A program made the position numbers and the translations under genes. Positions 46,870 through 54,542 of a stretch of 64,000 bases of DNA are shown here, one piece after another. This DNA is from M3007 sp031373665. GTDB lineage: Bacteria > Bacteroidota > Bacteroidia > Chitinophagales > Saprospiraceae. A model generated the notes under the pieces. It was not told the origin of the DNA. It worked only from the letters and a program-made list of their open reading frames with translations, and did no database searches. Each line of letters begins with the position of its first letter. Within the stretch, counting starts at the first letter, position 1. Location: contig JANMMZ010000043.1 of assembly GCA_031373665.1 (NCBI GenBank), positions 1-64,000 on the forward strand. Reading direction: 5' to 3'.

Positions 46870-48228
46870 TCAGGTCGAGGCAGGAGGGGGCTGAGCCTTG
46901 AGGGTGACGGCCTCGTTAAGTATGGCCTGAATGGCCGTACGCAGTCTGTAGAGTGGGATGTGGACATTGGCAAGTTTTTTTCCCGTCCTGGGGCACCATG
47001 TGTTGATGGTGATCCATGCCATTGAACTCCAGTTCCTCAGAATCTGGAGGAGGAAGTCGTAAACAAGCGAGACGATGGCCATGAGTTTAAGTCGGTTTTT
47101 CCAGTACCAGAGTCGGGGGCTTTCCAGTGCCAGTTCGCTTTTGTTGTATCGGAAGGTCTGTTCTATCAGCCATCGGCGCATGTAGGAGAAGACCATCTTC
47201 CATACGTCCCTGTTTGTCCGCACGGTTCGGTTGGTGAGCAGGTGTATTGGATCGAAACTGTTGGTTGCCGACTTGCAGGTGATCAGAGTAAGTTCTTTGT
47301 CTGGGAAGTCGGGGTGGTAAACGGTGGTATAGAACAGTTTGACGCGCCGGAGTTTGTTCCGGCGGGCATCAATGATCAAGCGGGACTCCCGTGCATCCTT
47401 CGGCCCGAAGAATCGCGAGACCCGCTTGCTGCCCCCATCCTTGTCTAAGAGCAGATGAGACTTGACCCACCGGATGAGGAACTCCTGCTTCATTCGAAAG
47501 AATCTTTCCAGCACCCATTCGGAGGCAAAACCCCTGTCTAAGACATGCAAAACGTTGTCTTTGAGTACTTTACATATTGACTTGAGCATCTGAATGAACA
47601 CGCTCCTCCGATCGGTCTTCTCCTTGCCGCGTGTGGTCCACCAGCGCATCATCACCAAGGCCGGGACGGCGTCTAACGTGGTCATCAGTACCGACGACCA
47701 CTCGAAGCCCGGAACGCATACCCGCTTGGCCGGTGGCTGGTAGTACCCTGGCTTGATGCGCGTCAGGCGCTTGGACTTGCTGCTGCCGACGGGACAGAGC
47801 CCCTCCACTAGCCAACTCTCGGGCTTCTCCAAGACGCTGTCGTCCCACAAGAGCAGCACCTGCTTGCCCTTTGACCGGAGCGCATCGGCTCGAGCCTCCG
47901 CCCTAGACAGCAGGTATTGCTCCACCACATCGTGTGTCCACTTATTGCTACGCAACAGGTTGCTGATCCGCTTTGTACCTGAGGGCGCACGCGTGGCATG
48001 CGCAACGAAGCCCCCCAGTTCACTCAGCAACAGCCCGAACGAACGGTTCCTGAACCTGATGATGCTGATGAACACTTCTGCGAATGTCCGTACCAGCCGT
48101 TTATCAAGACGCTTGTCCAAAAGAACCAATAGAGCCGAAAGGTATTGTTCAATATTGGAAATATAAAAATTTCCTAAACGGCCACTATTATTAGCGTCAG
48201 TGAACCTATATTTGTCCCGTATATACAT
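46870..48228 (-). CDS. IS4-family DDE transposase
   Basis: The 452-residue transposase has the IS4 DDE triad. The first Asp is at 129/130 in LLLWDDSVLEKPES, the second is Asp231 in VLDRGFASEW, and Glu356 lies in the Y-(2)-R-(3)-E-(6)-K signature (Tyr349, Arg352, Glu356, Lys363) of YMRRWLIEQTFRYNKSELALES. All catalytic residues are present and the frame is unbroken, so the element may be active. It would catalyse cut-and-paste transposition at the inverted ends. Base and codon use (many CGG, CTG and GCC codons) differ from the AT-richer neighbours. Confidence 0.93.
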   Translation of the reverse strand: MYIRDKYRFTDANNSGRLGNFYISNIEQYLSALLVLLDKRLDKRLVRTFAEVFISIIRFRNRSFGLLLSELGGFVAHATRAPSGTKRISNLLRSNKWTHDVVEQYLLSRAEARADALRSKGKQVLLLWDDSVLEKPESWLVEGLCPVGSSKSKRLTRIKPGYYQPPAKRVCVPGFEWSSVLMTTLDAVPALVMMRWWTTRGKEKTDRRSVFIQMLKSICKVLKDNVLHVLDRGFASEWVLERFFRMKQEFLIRWVKSHLLLDKDGGSKRVSRFFGPKDARESRLIIDARRNKLRRVKLFYTTVYHPDFPDKELTLITCKSATNSFDPIHLLTNRTVRTNRDVWKMVFSYMRRWLIEQTFRYNKSELALESPRLWYWKNRLKLMAIVSLVYDFLLQILRNWSSMAWITINTWCPRTGKKLANVHIPLYRLRTAIQAILNEAVTLKAQPPPAST

Positions 48229-48298
48229 GAAGACCTCCTGTTTATTTTGTGATTAGAGAACACTAAAGTACAGGAGGTTCTTCTTTTATACAAAAAAA

Positions 48299-48331
48299 AT
48301 GAGTCACCCCAAAAATTCGGGATGACTCATG
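48299..48331. repeat. Right terminal inverted repeat of the IS4-type element
   Basis: The 33-base end contains GAGTCACCCC, AAAAATTCGGG and ATGACTCATG, the complement of the left end with one extra A in the centre and A for G at one position. It also forms a hairpin and lies 38 bases beyond the stop of the minus-strand ArsR-type gene, where it may serve as terminator. Confidence 0.85.
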
Positions 48332-48368
48332 TAGGAGGCGTTTCTTTGTGTTTGTTTTCTAAAATTTA

Positions 48369-48692
48369 CTACTCTGGCGCTTCAAAATCTGCCAACTTAA
48401 TGCAAGCCTCATTCATTTGAGCCAAACGTTCGTAATTAACAGAGTAATGCACAAATTTACCATCGCGGCGGGCAAATACGAGGTTCACATTGCGCAAGAT
48501 GCTCAAATGTTGTGAAGCCAGTGATTGCTCTATTTTTAGGATAGCATAAATATCCTGTACGCACATTGATTTCTTCTCGTCAATCAGTTGAATGATCTTA
48601 AGACGCAATGGATGTGCAAGCGCACGCAAATAGTTTGTTGATAAGTGGACTGCCTTAGCGTTTAGTGTCCGTGATTGTCCTTGTTTCCTCAT
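48369..48692 (-). CDS. ArsR-family winged-helix transcriptional regulator
   Basis: The 107-residue protein has the ArsR/SmtB HTH fold: LRALAHPLRLKIIQLIDE, then the recognition helix region EQSLASQHLSILRNVNLV and the wing RRDGKFVHYSV. The typical metal-binding ELCVCDL box is not present; a single Cys lies in SMCVQDIY, so metal sensing is doubtful. It is a paralogue of the next gene upstream (EQSxASQHLxILR shared). No target operon is adjacent. Confidence 0.9.
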   Translation of the reverse strand: MRKQGQSRTLNAKAVHLSTNYLRALAHPLRLKIIQLIDEKKSMCVQDIYAILKIEQSLASQHLSILRNVNLVFARRDGKFVHYSVNYERLAQMNEACIKLADFEAPE

Positions 48693-48778
48693 GAAAATGT
48701 ATTGTTAAGCAGCGATAAAATAAAATCGTGCGCAAATGTGCGAATATTATGAATAACTTTCGCATAAATATAAAAAAA

Positions 48779-48819
48779 AATGCTGCCAAAAAGTTATTTT
48801 AACTTTTTAGCAGCATTTT
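48779..48819. terminator. Bidirectional intrinsic terminator between the two ArsR genes
   Basis: AATGCTGCCAAAAAGTTA (48779-48796) pairs with TAACTTTTTAGCAGCATT (48800-48817) with one mismatch and a 3-base loop. A- and T-runs lie on the two sides. It ends the upstream ArsR gene (stop at 48846) before the next one. Confidence 0.85.
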
Positions 48820-48845
48820 TTTGGTAAAAATGTAATAAATCGCCC

Positions 48846-49184
48846 TTAGTCCACGAGTTCATCTACGATCTCAGAGATGTGACCAACGCGGCTGTGATCT
48901 ACTGAGTAAAAAATGAATTTGCCATCACGCTCCGTGATAACTACTCCTGCACGGCGAAGGATGGCCAAGTGTTGGCTCGCAACGCTTTGCTCCAAACGAA
49001 GTTTTACATAAATTTCTGTTACGGTCATGCGCTTCTGTTCAGAAATCATTTCGACCATCTTCTGGCGAAGTTTATGATTTACAGCACGCAGTACCAGAAC
49101 CGCTTTGCGCAGTTCAGTGTAGTCTAGTGAAATGCTTTGTTCTCCATTTTTTAGAACTATAGCATCGCTTTTTGTCTTTCCCAT
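48846..49184 (-). CDS. ArsR-family winged-helix transcriptional regulator (paralogue)
   Basis: The 112-residue protein has an ArsR-type HTH: VLRAVNHKLRQKMVEMISE, recognition region EQSVASQHLAILRRAGVV and wing ERDGKFIFYSVDH. No Cys-rich metal site is visible. It resembles the adjacent regulator but is clearly diverged at the N-terminus and is separately terminated, so the two are not a simple operon. The effector is unknown. Confidence 0.9.
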   Translation of the reverse strand: MGKTKSDAIVLKNGEQSISLDYTELRKAVLVLRAVNHKLRQKMVEMISEQKRMTVTEIYVKLRLEQSVASQHLAILRRAGVVITERDGKFIFYSVDHSRVGHISEIVDELVD

Positions 49185-49302
49185 AATTAAGTTTGATATT
49201 TAAAAATAAATCGGCTCGTGATATACCAATATTACTACATAAACTATGCCAACTATTTCAAAAAGTTATTATACGTGTACCGTTTTCTAAAAAATAGAAC
49301 AC

Positions 49303-50034
49303 TTATGTGGAAGACATCTGGTTTTTGGGTACTGTAATATTAGGCATTTTCATGTAGAAGGGCTCAAAGTAGGCAATATCCACAAATTTTCCTCTCTTAT
49401 AGTAATCATATGATATTTCAGTCAAATATGATGCAGAACACGCTTGAATAGGGCTGATATATAAGTTAATTGTTCCACTAGAAGCAGGAGCGGCCTTAAA
49501 CGCACCATTCCCAGATATAACTACGAATGCATGATTTATATTGTTTATATAATGACCCAGCCAAGACATAAAATTGTCTTTTTCCAAAATAAGTGGCTCC
49601 GCTTCACCTGACAATATTTCCATATTTTGATCATAAATGGCAGTCCATACCTCATTTCGCCGCGCATCAATCATTGGTACGTAGTATGGGTGGGTATGGA
49701 GTGGGGGAGAGATGGAGGTTTGGCTAGCCCTCGCGAGCCCTGATAAAGTTTCAACGGCTATCAAAGGTTTATCCAAAGCATAACATATGCCTTTAGCGAC
49801 CGAAGCACCCACCCGCAATCCTGTATAAGATCCAGGTCCCATACTCAGGGCTACGGCATCTATATCTCGAAGTCTTGTCCCCGCCATTATACAGCATTGA
49901 TCTATTTGCGGAGTCAGTATAGATGAGTGTAAAAGCGTGTTTTGTGCTTCTACATGTGCTAACACTAGTCCATTTTGGGTCAAGGCCACAGAGCATGCAT
50001 CGGTAGATGTTTCTATAATGAGTATTTTTGCCAT
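49303..50034 (-). CDS. tsaB: tRNA threonylcarbamoyladenosine biosynthesis protein TsaB
   Basis: TsaB partners with TsaD and TsaE to make t6A at position 37 of ANN-decoding tRNAs. The 243-residue protein has the ASKHA-fold start MAKILIIETSTDACSVAL, then LLHSSILTPQID, the diagnostic MGPGSYTGLRVG and MIDARRNEVWTAIYD. Its start overlaps the end of the upstream DUF2064 gene by 22 bases, so the two are probably translated from one transcript. Confidence 0.95.
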   Translation of the reverse strand: MAKILIIETSTDACSVALTQNGLVLAHVEAQNTLLHSSILTPQIDQCCIMAGTRLRDIDAVALSMGPGSYTGLRVGASVAKGICYALDKPLIAVETLSGLARASQTSISPPLHTHPYYVPMIDARRNEVWTAIYDQNMEILSGEAEPLILEKDNFMSWLGHYINNINHAFVVISGNGAFKAAPASSGTINLYISPIQACSASYLTEISYDYYKRGKFVDIAYFEPFYMKMPNITVPKNQMSST

Positions 50035-50633
50035 GTTTGTGTTTTGTCATTCAAGTAGTTATTCCAATCGGATTCGGTATCAATATCGCTCAACATTGGC
50101 GTTAATCCACACGATTTTTGCAAACTTTTGATTTTTAAGAGGGTAGTCTCTTTAACTGTTCCTGTACTCCATGCTACATCCTCAAATAGGGAGGACTCCA
50201 AATATTTCATCCCTAATAGATAATAACCTCCATCTGGCGTAGGGCCGAGTACAAAATCATGGTGATCCAGTGCTTCAAAAGCAGATTGTAGGATGATTCC
50301 ATCTAAAGTAGGACAATCACTACCCATAATGACAACTTTTCCTGCACCCATGCGGAAAGCAGTAGCAAAAGCATGGTACATCCGCTGGCCTAAATCACCA
50401 GAATCTTGCAATTGTTTTACATACAACAGATCTGACCATGCATCTGAAACTTGTATTTTTTCACTATAAAACAATAACCGCTTTATATCCAAGTATTCGG
50501 CTGTTTGTCGAGTTTTTTCTAGTAAAAAACGATAAATATCCAGCGTTTGCTCATTTCCCAAGGTAGCAGCCAACCTCGTTTTTACTTTGCCAAGTTCAGG
50601 ATTTCGTACAAAAATAATTAAGGCACTCTGCAT
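50013..50633 (-). CDS. DUF2064 / TIGR04282-type glycosyltransferase-like protein
   Basis: The 206-residue protein shows the GT-A nucleotide-binding start IIFVRNPELGKVKTRLAATLG, a DSGDLGQRM segment and the metal-site region VVIMGSDCPTLDG followed by LGPTPDGGYYLLGM. This family is annotated as arsenosugar or rSAM-cluster-associated glycosyltransferase, although its activity is generally unproven. The substrate here is unknown. It lies upstream of and overlaps tsaB. Confidence 0.85.
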   Translation of the reverse strand: MQSALIIFVRNPELGKVKTRLAATLGNEQTLDIYRFLLEKTRQTAEYLDIKRLLFYSEKIQVSDAWSDLLYVKQLQDSGDLGQRMYHAFATAFRMGAGKVVIMGSDCPTLDGIILQSAFEALDHHDFVLGPTPDGGYYLLGMKYLESSLFEDVAWSTGTVKETTLLKIKSLQKSCGLTPMLSDIDTESDWNNYLNDKTQTWQKYSL

Positions 50634-50763
50634 GGTACTTGTTTACTTGTTACTTAGTTTTACTTTGTCACTTTAGAAAATCAGTAAAATGCTGACATCC
50701 AAAGGTAGGGTGATGAATCTACTCACCCTATTACCAGTGGCAAAGGTAGTAAAATACTCAATA

Positions 50764-50794
50764 TTGTATGATTCAGGGTTTTAACCTACCTTTG
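50764..50794 (+). promoter_or_regulatory. Bacteroidota-type promoter of the sigma factor gene
   Basis: TTG (50764-50766) is followed after 20 bases by TACCTTTG (50787-50794), about 90 bases upstream of the sigma factor start. The spacing and the -7 box fit the Bacteroidota consensus. Confidence 0.5.
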
Positions 50795-50884
50795 CTGTCA
50801 TACATATGAAATGTTATTGGATTAATTAATTTTCAAAAATAAATACCTGCACGTGGTTACTTTTTTACACGAGCTGCACTATAC

Positions 50885-51454
50885 ATGAGTGGTAATCATT
50901 TGACAGACGAAGCCCTTACCGGGGCTATCCGCAAGGGTGGGCAGGCTAGAGAGGCTGCCCTTAAAGATATTTATCTGAGGGCAGGCCTACGGGAAACGGT
51001 GTTGAAGTACATTCTTGAACATGGTGGTTCACGGCAAGATGCACAAGATGTGTTTCAGGAGGCATTGTTGATTTTAGATAAAAGTATTAGAGAAGGGCGT
51101 TTTGAAGGCCGTAGCATGGTGAGTACTTATTTTGTTGGTATTGCAAAATGGCATTGGGTGACTGTGCGAAGGCAGCGCAGCCGATTCACTACCTATGAGG
51201 CTACTGAACAGGAATCACTCGCCGATGAGCCAGACGTGCAAGTGATACAAGAGGAAGAACGTACTATCTTGCAAAACGCCTTAAATCAATTGGGCGGACG
51301 CTGCAAAGAATTGTTGACTTATTATCAGTTGGATTATTCTATGCAGGAAATTGCTCAGAAAATGCAATATGAGAATCCCGATGTGGCAAAGAAAGAAGCC
51401 TATCGCTGTAGAAATAGGTTAAGAGATATATTAACCACCAATATCATTGATTAA
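50885..51454 (+). CDS. Sigma-70 family RNA polymerase sigma factor
   Basis: The 189-residue protein has an ECF-like layout. Region 2 is around residues 20-95 (ILEHGGSRQDAQDVFQEALLILDKSI, YFVGIAKWHWVTVRRQRS). Region 4 is around 125-180 (LNQLGGRCKELLTYYQLDYSMQEIAQKM, ending AYRCRNRLRDIL). There is no region 1.1 or 3. It directs RNA polymerase to an unknown regulon. Its stop is separated by a single base from the ATG of the next gene, which is probably its membrane-bound partner. Confidence 0.85.
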   Translation: MSGNHLTDEALTGAIRKGGQAREAALKDIYLRAGLRETVLKYILEHGGSRQDAQDVFQEALLILDKSIREGRFEGRSMVSTYFVGIAKWHWVTVRRQRSRFTTYEATEQESLADEPDVQVIQEEERTILQNALNQLGGRCKELLTYYQLDYSMQEIAQKMQYENPDVAKKEAYRCRNRLRDILTTNIID

Positions 51455-51455
51455 T

Positions 51456-52442
51456 ATGGAAGAAAAGATAGATAAATATGTCCGAAATGCGATGAACGCT
51501 ACCGAAAAATCAGCGTTTGAAGCGGAAATGGCAAAACAAGCCGATTTGGCCGCAACCGTGAAGGTATATCAAGCGGAATATAAGGCTATGGATTTATTGG
51601 TGGAGACTGATTTGAAGTTGAAAATGAGCAATTGGGAGGATGAAATTACTTTGATGAACGCACCTCCAATAGGAATGACTGTTAAAAAATCACCTTATAA
51701 ACGCTTGTATTGGGCTTTATCAGCAGCGGCCATCTTGGTCTTGGGGCTAGTCGGTTGGTGGTTTTTGAAAGCACCAACAGCAGTGTTGGAAACGCCTGTT
51801 TTAGCCAAAGAAACACCTACTAAGCCTAATACCCCTTCTCAATCAATGAATCCAATACCTAAACCTGGTTTGCCCAAACCTTCACCTCGCGTTGATATAC
51901 CAAAAATAGCAGAACAAGAGTCAAGGCCACCAACCAAAACCCCAACTCCACTACCAGTACCAAATAAGCCTCCGCCTCCCACCCGTGTGCCACCGCCCGA
52001 TTATCAAGCATTGGCTGCTACGTATTATAACAATACGGAATTCATCAAAAAAACGGCGAAGCCATCAAAACAAGCCCCCATGGGTATTGTTTATGGGCAG
52101 GCTTTAGATAGTTACACCTCAGGTCAATACCAAGAGGCTGCTAAATTACTCAAGACGCTTTTAAAGGCCAATCCTAATGAGGTTCAATCGCGGGAATTGC
52201 TAGCGCACACCCTTTATAAAAGCGGCAAACATGCCGAAGCCATACCTTACCTGCGTCGGTTGGCAGGTGCGGGGTCTAATGCATCTGCACAACGTGCAGA
52301 TTGGGCATTGGCATTGGCTTACCTGCGGCAAATGCCCGCTCAAAAGACACTACTTACTCAATATTTGAATAAAATAAATGCTAACCCACGGCATTTGTAT
52401 CATGCTCAGGCTAAGCGGTTGGCAGGTGATTTAGGTTTTTGA
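51456..52442 (+). CDS. Membrane TPR protein, probable anti-sigma partner
   Basis: The protein starts at the ATG at 51456, one base after the sigma factor stop; a TTG at 51447 is not needed. Residues 1-75 (VRNAMNATEKSAFEAEMAKQ) resemble the zinc-less anti-sigma N-terminal helix bundle. One transmembrane helix follows (LYWALSAAAILVLGLVGWWF), then a Pro-rich linker of about 85 residues. TPR-like repeats (QALDSYTSGQYQEAAKLLKT, YKSGKHAEAIPYLRRLAG) form the C-terminal, extracytoplasmic half. The gene order and topology suggest control of the upstream sigma factor, but this is inference. Confidence 0.7.
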   Translation: MEEKIDKYVRNAMNATEKSAFEAEMAKQADLAATVKVYQAEYKAMDLLVETDLKLKMSNWEDEITLMNAPPIGMTVKKSPYKRLYWALSAAAILVLGLVGWWFLKAPTAVLETPVLAKETPTKPNTPSQSMNPIPKPGLPKPSPRVDIPKIAEQESRPPTKTPTPLPVPNKPPPPTRVPPPDYQALAATYYNNTEFIKKTAKPSKQAPMGIVYGQALDSYTSGQYQEAAKLLKTLLKANPNEVQSRELLAHTLYKSGKHAEAIPYLRRLAGAGSNASAQRADWALALAYLRQMPAQKTLLTQYLNKINANPRHLYHAQAKRLAGDLGF

Positions 52443-52520
52443 AAGCAGAACAAAGCAGTCCTACCTAGCATAAAGACGAAGATGGCACTTGTATCAAAGA
52501 GGACAATACAAATGCAGACA

Positions 52521-52559
52521 AAAAAAATTGCCCGCGAACCTTAACGGCTGCAGGCAATC
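52521..52559 (-). terminator. Probable intrinsic terminator after the ferredoxin gene
   Basis: On the minus strand GATTGCCTGC pairs with GCGGGCAAT with one bulge or mismatch, followed by a run of T residues. It lies about 28 bases beyond the ferredoxin stop. Confidence 0.55.
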
Positions 52560-52586
52560 ATTAGAACCATGAAAACTATCTTAAGG

Positions 52587-52934
52587 TCACAAATGTAAAA
52601 GTGACTTTTTCTCGTATAACATTTCCTGAGTTTCAACCCGGTCAGGATCGGGTAAGCAACAATCAACTGGACAAACGGCAGCGCATTGAGGCTCTTCGTG
52701 AAATCCTACACACTCTGTGCATTTTTCTGGCACAATGTAGTAGTAGTCATTCGATATAGGCAAATTTTTTGAATCAGATTCGACAAAATTGCCATTTTCA
52801 AGCCTGAATGACCCTTTTACTGTATTCCCATCTGCTATCGCCCACTGCACACCGCCCTCGTAAATTGCATTGTTTGGGCACTCTGGTTCGCACGCTCCAC
52901 AATTGATGCACTCATCCGTTATGTAAATCGCCAT
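52587..52934 (-). CDS. 2[4Fe-4S] ferredoxin
   Basis: The 115-residue electron carrier has a first cluster motif CINCGACEPECP and a second CTECVGF...CAAVCPVDC, giving two [4Fe-4S] sites with an insertion of about 35 residues between them. It matches the Bacteroidota YfhL-like or Fdx family. Length and Cys spacing are complete. It is monocistronic and has no redox partner nearby. Confidence 0.92.
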   Translation of the reverse strand: MAIYITDECINCGACEPECPNNAIYEGGVQWAIADGNTVKGSFRLENGNFVESDSKNLPISNDYYYIVPEKCTECVGFHEEPQCAAVCPVDCCLPDPDRVETQEMLYEKKSLLHL

Positions 52935-53013
52935 TTCGCTGATTAGTTGTGTTACATTGCAAATTTAAACGCACTTGACATTTAATTGTTGCAACAAAGG
53001 TACAACTTTATTT

Positions 53014-53739
53014 TTATTTGTACCGTCTTCGCACTAATTTTATGAATTTTTTTGCTTCATCTATTCTTTTTGGGTCCATCCAAGCATATCTGACCACGCA
53101 ATGGTCAATCAAATAGGACTGTGCGTTGGCAAAAGTGGCCACACCATTAAGCATTTGTATGGTTGTTTCGAAAGATTGGCCGTCACCCGCAAACAATTCT
53201 CGGGTTAGTAACAATCGGTCATTGAGCGCGATAGCCTTCTTTAAGTCGGCAATCGGCATTTCTGAAAGTTTTTCAGATAATTCTTTGGCCTGCTTTTCTT
53301 CAAAGAGCGCATCGTAGGTGCCGGACTCGCTCGAAACCGTAAAGGTACTCGGAGCCGGTTCTGGTTTAGGTGGTGGCGGAGCCGGAGCCGGTTTTTCTTC
53401 CACTACCATAGGTGGTGGCGGTGGAGCGGCATAGACAGGCAGTTCCTCCACCGGTGCTGGGGGGGGAGTAGGGGCAACGTACGCAGGAGCCACTATTTTA
53501 GGTGGCGGCGGCTGTTCTACCACTTCCTGTTGTCGTGGCGGTGCTGCTTTTTTAGGTGTTGATGCTTCAGGTTGTGGCATTTCATGCCTTGAGTCAGAGA
53601 GGATAGCATCATATAAATCACGCACATAAGAGGCCATAATATCAGTATCCAAACGGACGATATTTTCGGGGTCTTTGCTCATCCGGGCGAACTCACGATT
53701 GAGTTTGTCAAGGTAAATTTTTGTTTTTTGTAAATCCAT
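53014..53739 (-). CDS. Pro-rich linker protein of unknown function
   Basis: The 241-residue protein has a short helical N-terminal domain (KIYLDKLNREFARMSKD), then about 90 residues very rich in Pro, Ala and Glu. It ends with a conserved helical domain (KELSEKLSEMPIADLKKAIALN, LLLTRELFAGDGQSFETTIQ, YAWMDPKRIDEAKKFIKLV). The C-terminal domain recurs in uncharacterised Bacteroidota proteins. There is no signal peptide, so it is cytoplasmic. Its function is unknown. Confidence 0.8.
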   Translation of the reverse strand: MDLQKTKIYLDKLNREFARMSKDPENIVRLDTDIMASYVRDLYDAILSDSRHEMPQPEASTPKKAAPPRQQEVVEQPPPPKIVAPAYVAPTPPPAPVEELPVYAAPPPPPMVVEEKPAPAPPPPKPEPAPSTFTVSSESGTYDALFEEKQAKELSEKLSEMPIADLKKAIALNDRLLLTRELFAGDGQSFETTIQMLNGVATFANAQSYLIDHCVVRYAWMDPKRIDEAKKFIKLVRRRYK

Positions 53740-53822
53740 TGTGTGTAAAGTAAAAAGTTGTCACTATTTTCACGGCGAATTTCATGCTTTTTTATTAATT
53801 TCATAAAAAAAACTTTAAAATC

Positions 53823-54407
53823 GTGTTTTTAGAGCCATTTTTCAAGGGTCAGCGCAGCGGCTGGATAGAAGTTGTCTGCGGATGTATGTTCAGCGGCAAG
53901 ACAGAGGAGTTAATTCGTCGCCTCAAGCGCGCAAAAATTGCGGAAATGAAAGTGGAGGTTTTTAAGCCAAAAATTGACACCCGCTATGATGAACATAGTA
54001 TTGTTTCGCACGATACAACATCGGTATTAGCGCAACCAGTAGACTCGTCAGAGCGTTTGCTCAAGGTAAGTCCCGATACGTCAGTGGTAGGTATTGACGA
54101 AGCGCAATTTTTCGATGCTCAATTACCGGCAGTTTGCGAAGAATTGGCCTTGCGTGGTATTAGGGTCATTGTGGCTGGACTGGATATGGACTTTAGGGGT
54201 GTTCCCTTCGGGCCTATGCCACAATTGTTGGCCATTGCAGAATACGTCACTAAGGTACACGCTATTTGTGTGCATTGTGGCAACCTTGCTACCCATTCGT
54301 ATCGTTTGGCCGATGGGGAATCAGTCGTATTGCTTGGCGAAAAGGAGCAATACGAGCCACGTTGTCGCGTTTGTTATCATCAAGGCAATATTTTCAGGTT
54401 AAAGTAA
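53823..54407 (+). CDS. tdk: Thymidine kinase
   Basis: The salvage enzyme phosphorylates thymidine with ATP. It has the P-loop CGCMFSGKTEELIRRLKRAK, the DEAQFF switch, GLDMDFRGVPFGPM and the zinc-binding Cys pairs in CVHCGNLATHS and CRVCYH. The start is a GTG at 53823, giving MFLEPFF; the family in Bacteroidota normally starts MFLE, which supports this unusual codon. Confidence 0.94.
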   Translation: MFLEPFFKGQRSGWIEVVCGCMFSGKTEELIRRLKRAKIAEMKVEVFKPKIDTRYDEHSIVSHDTTSVLAQPVDSSERLLKVSPDTSVVGIDEAQFFDAQLPAVCEELALRGIRVIVAGLDMDFRGVPFGPMPQLLAIAEYVTKVHAICVHCGNLATHSYRLADGESVVLLGEKEQYEPRCRVCYHQGNIFRLK

Positions 54408-54542
54408 GTGGTGAAGCCTTATAAAATTGGTATTTTTACTACCTTTGCTGCGAGTAGTTAGTTCTACTTATGCTATAAATTGCTTTTTATCCACACCCAT
54501 GAAATTTAAGCCATTTACTTTTCATGTTTTACTATGTATATA

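Larger units (their letters stand above)
46621..48331. mobile_element. IS4-family insertion sequence, complete
   Basis: The 1711-bp element is bounded by near-perfect inverted ends: CATGAGTCATCCCGAATTTT at 46621 and its complement ending at 48331. The match extends to about 32-33 bases with one extra T on the right. Each end is itself an imperfect palindrome of 33 bases (CATGAG...CTCATG) and can form a hairpin. It holds a single full-length minus-strand transposase gene. The base composition of the transposase gene is visibly GC-richer than the flanks, suggesting foreign origin. I could not find a convincing direct target duplication: the left flank ends ATAA and the right flank begins TAGG. 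Confidence 0.85.

Noticed and set aside
46621..48331. Hairpin ends as purely chromosomal terminators duplicated around an IS insertion
   Set aside because: The two ends are inverted, not direct, relative to each other and match the ends of another element, so they are best read as terminal inverted repeats.
48369..49184. Toxin-antitoxin or defence island around the IS and regulators
   Set aside because: The genes are ordinary ArsR-type regulators and a transposase; no nuclease, toxin or other defence domain is visible.
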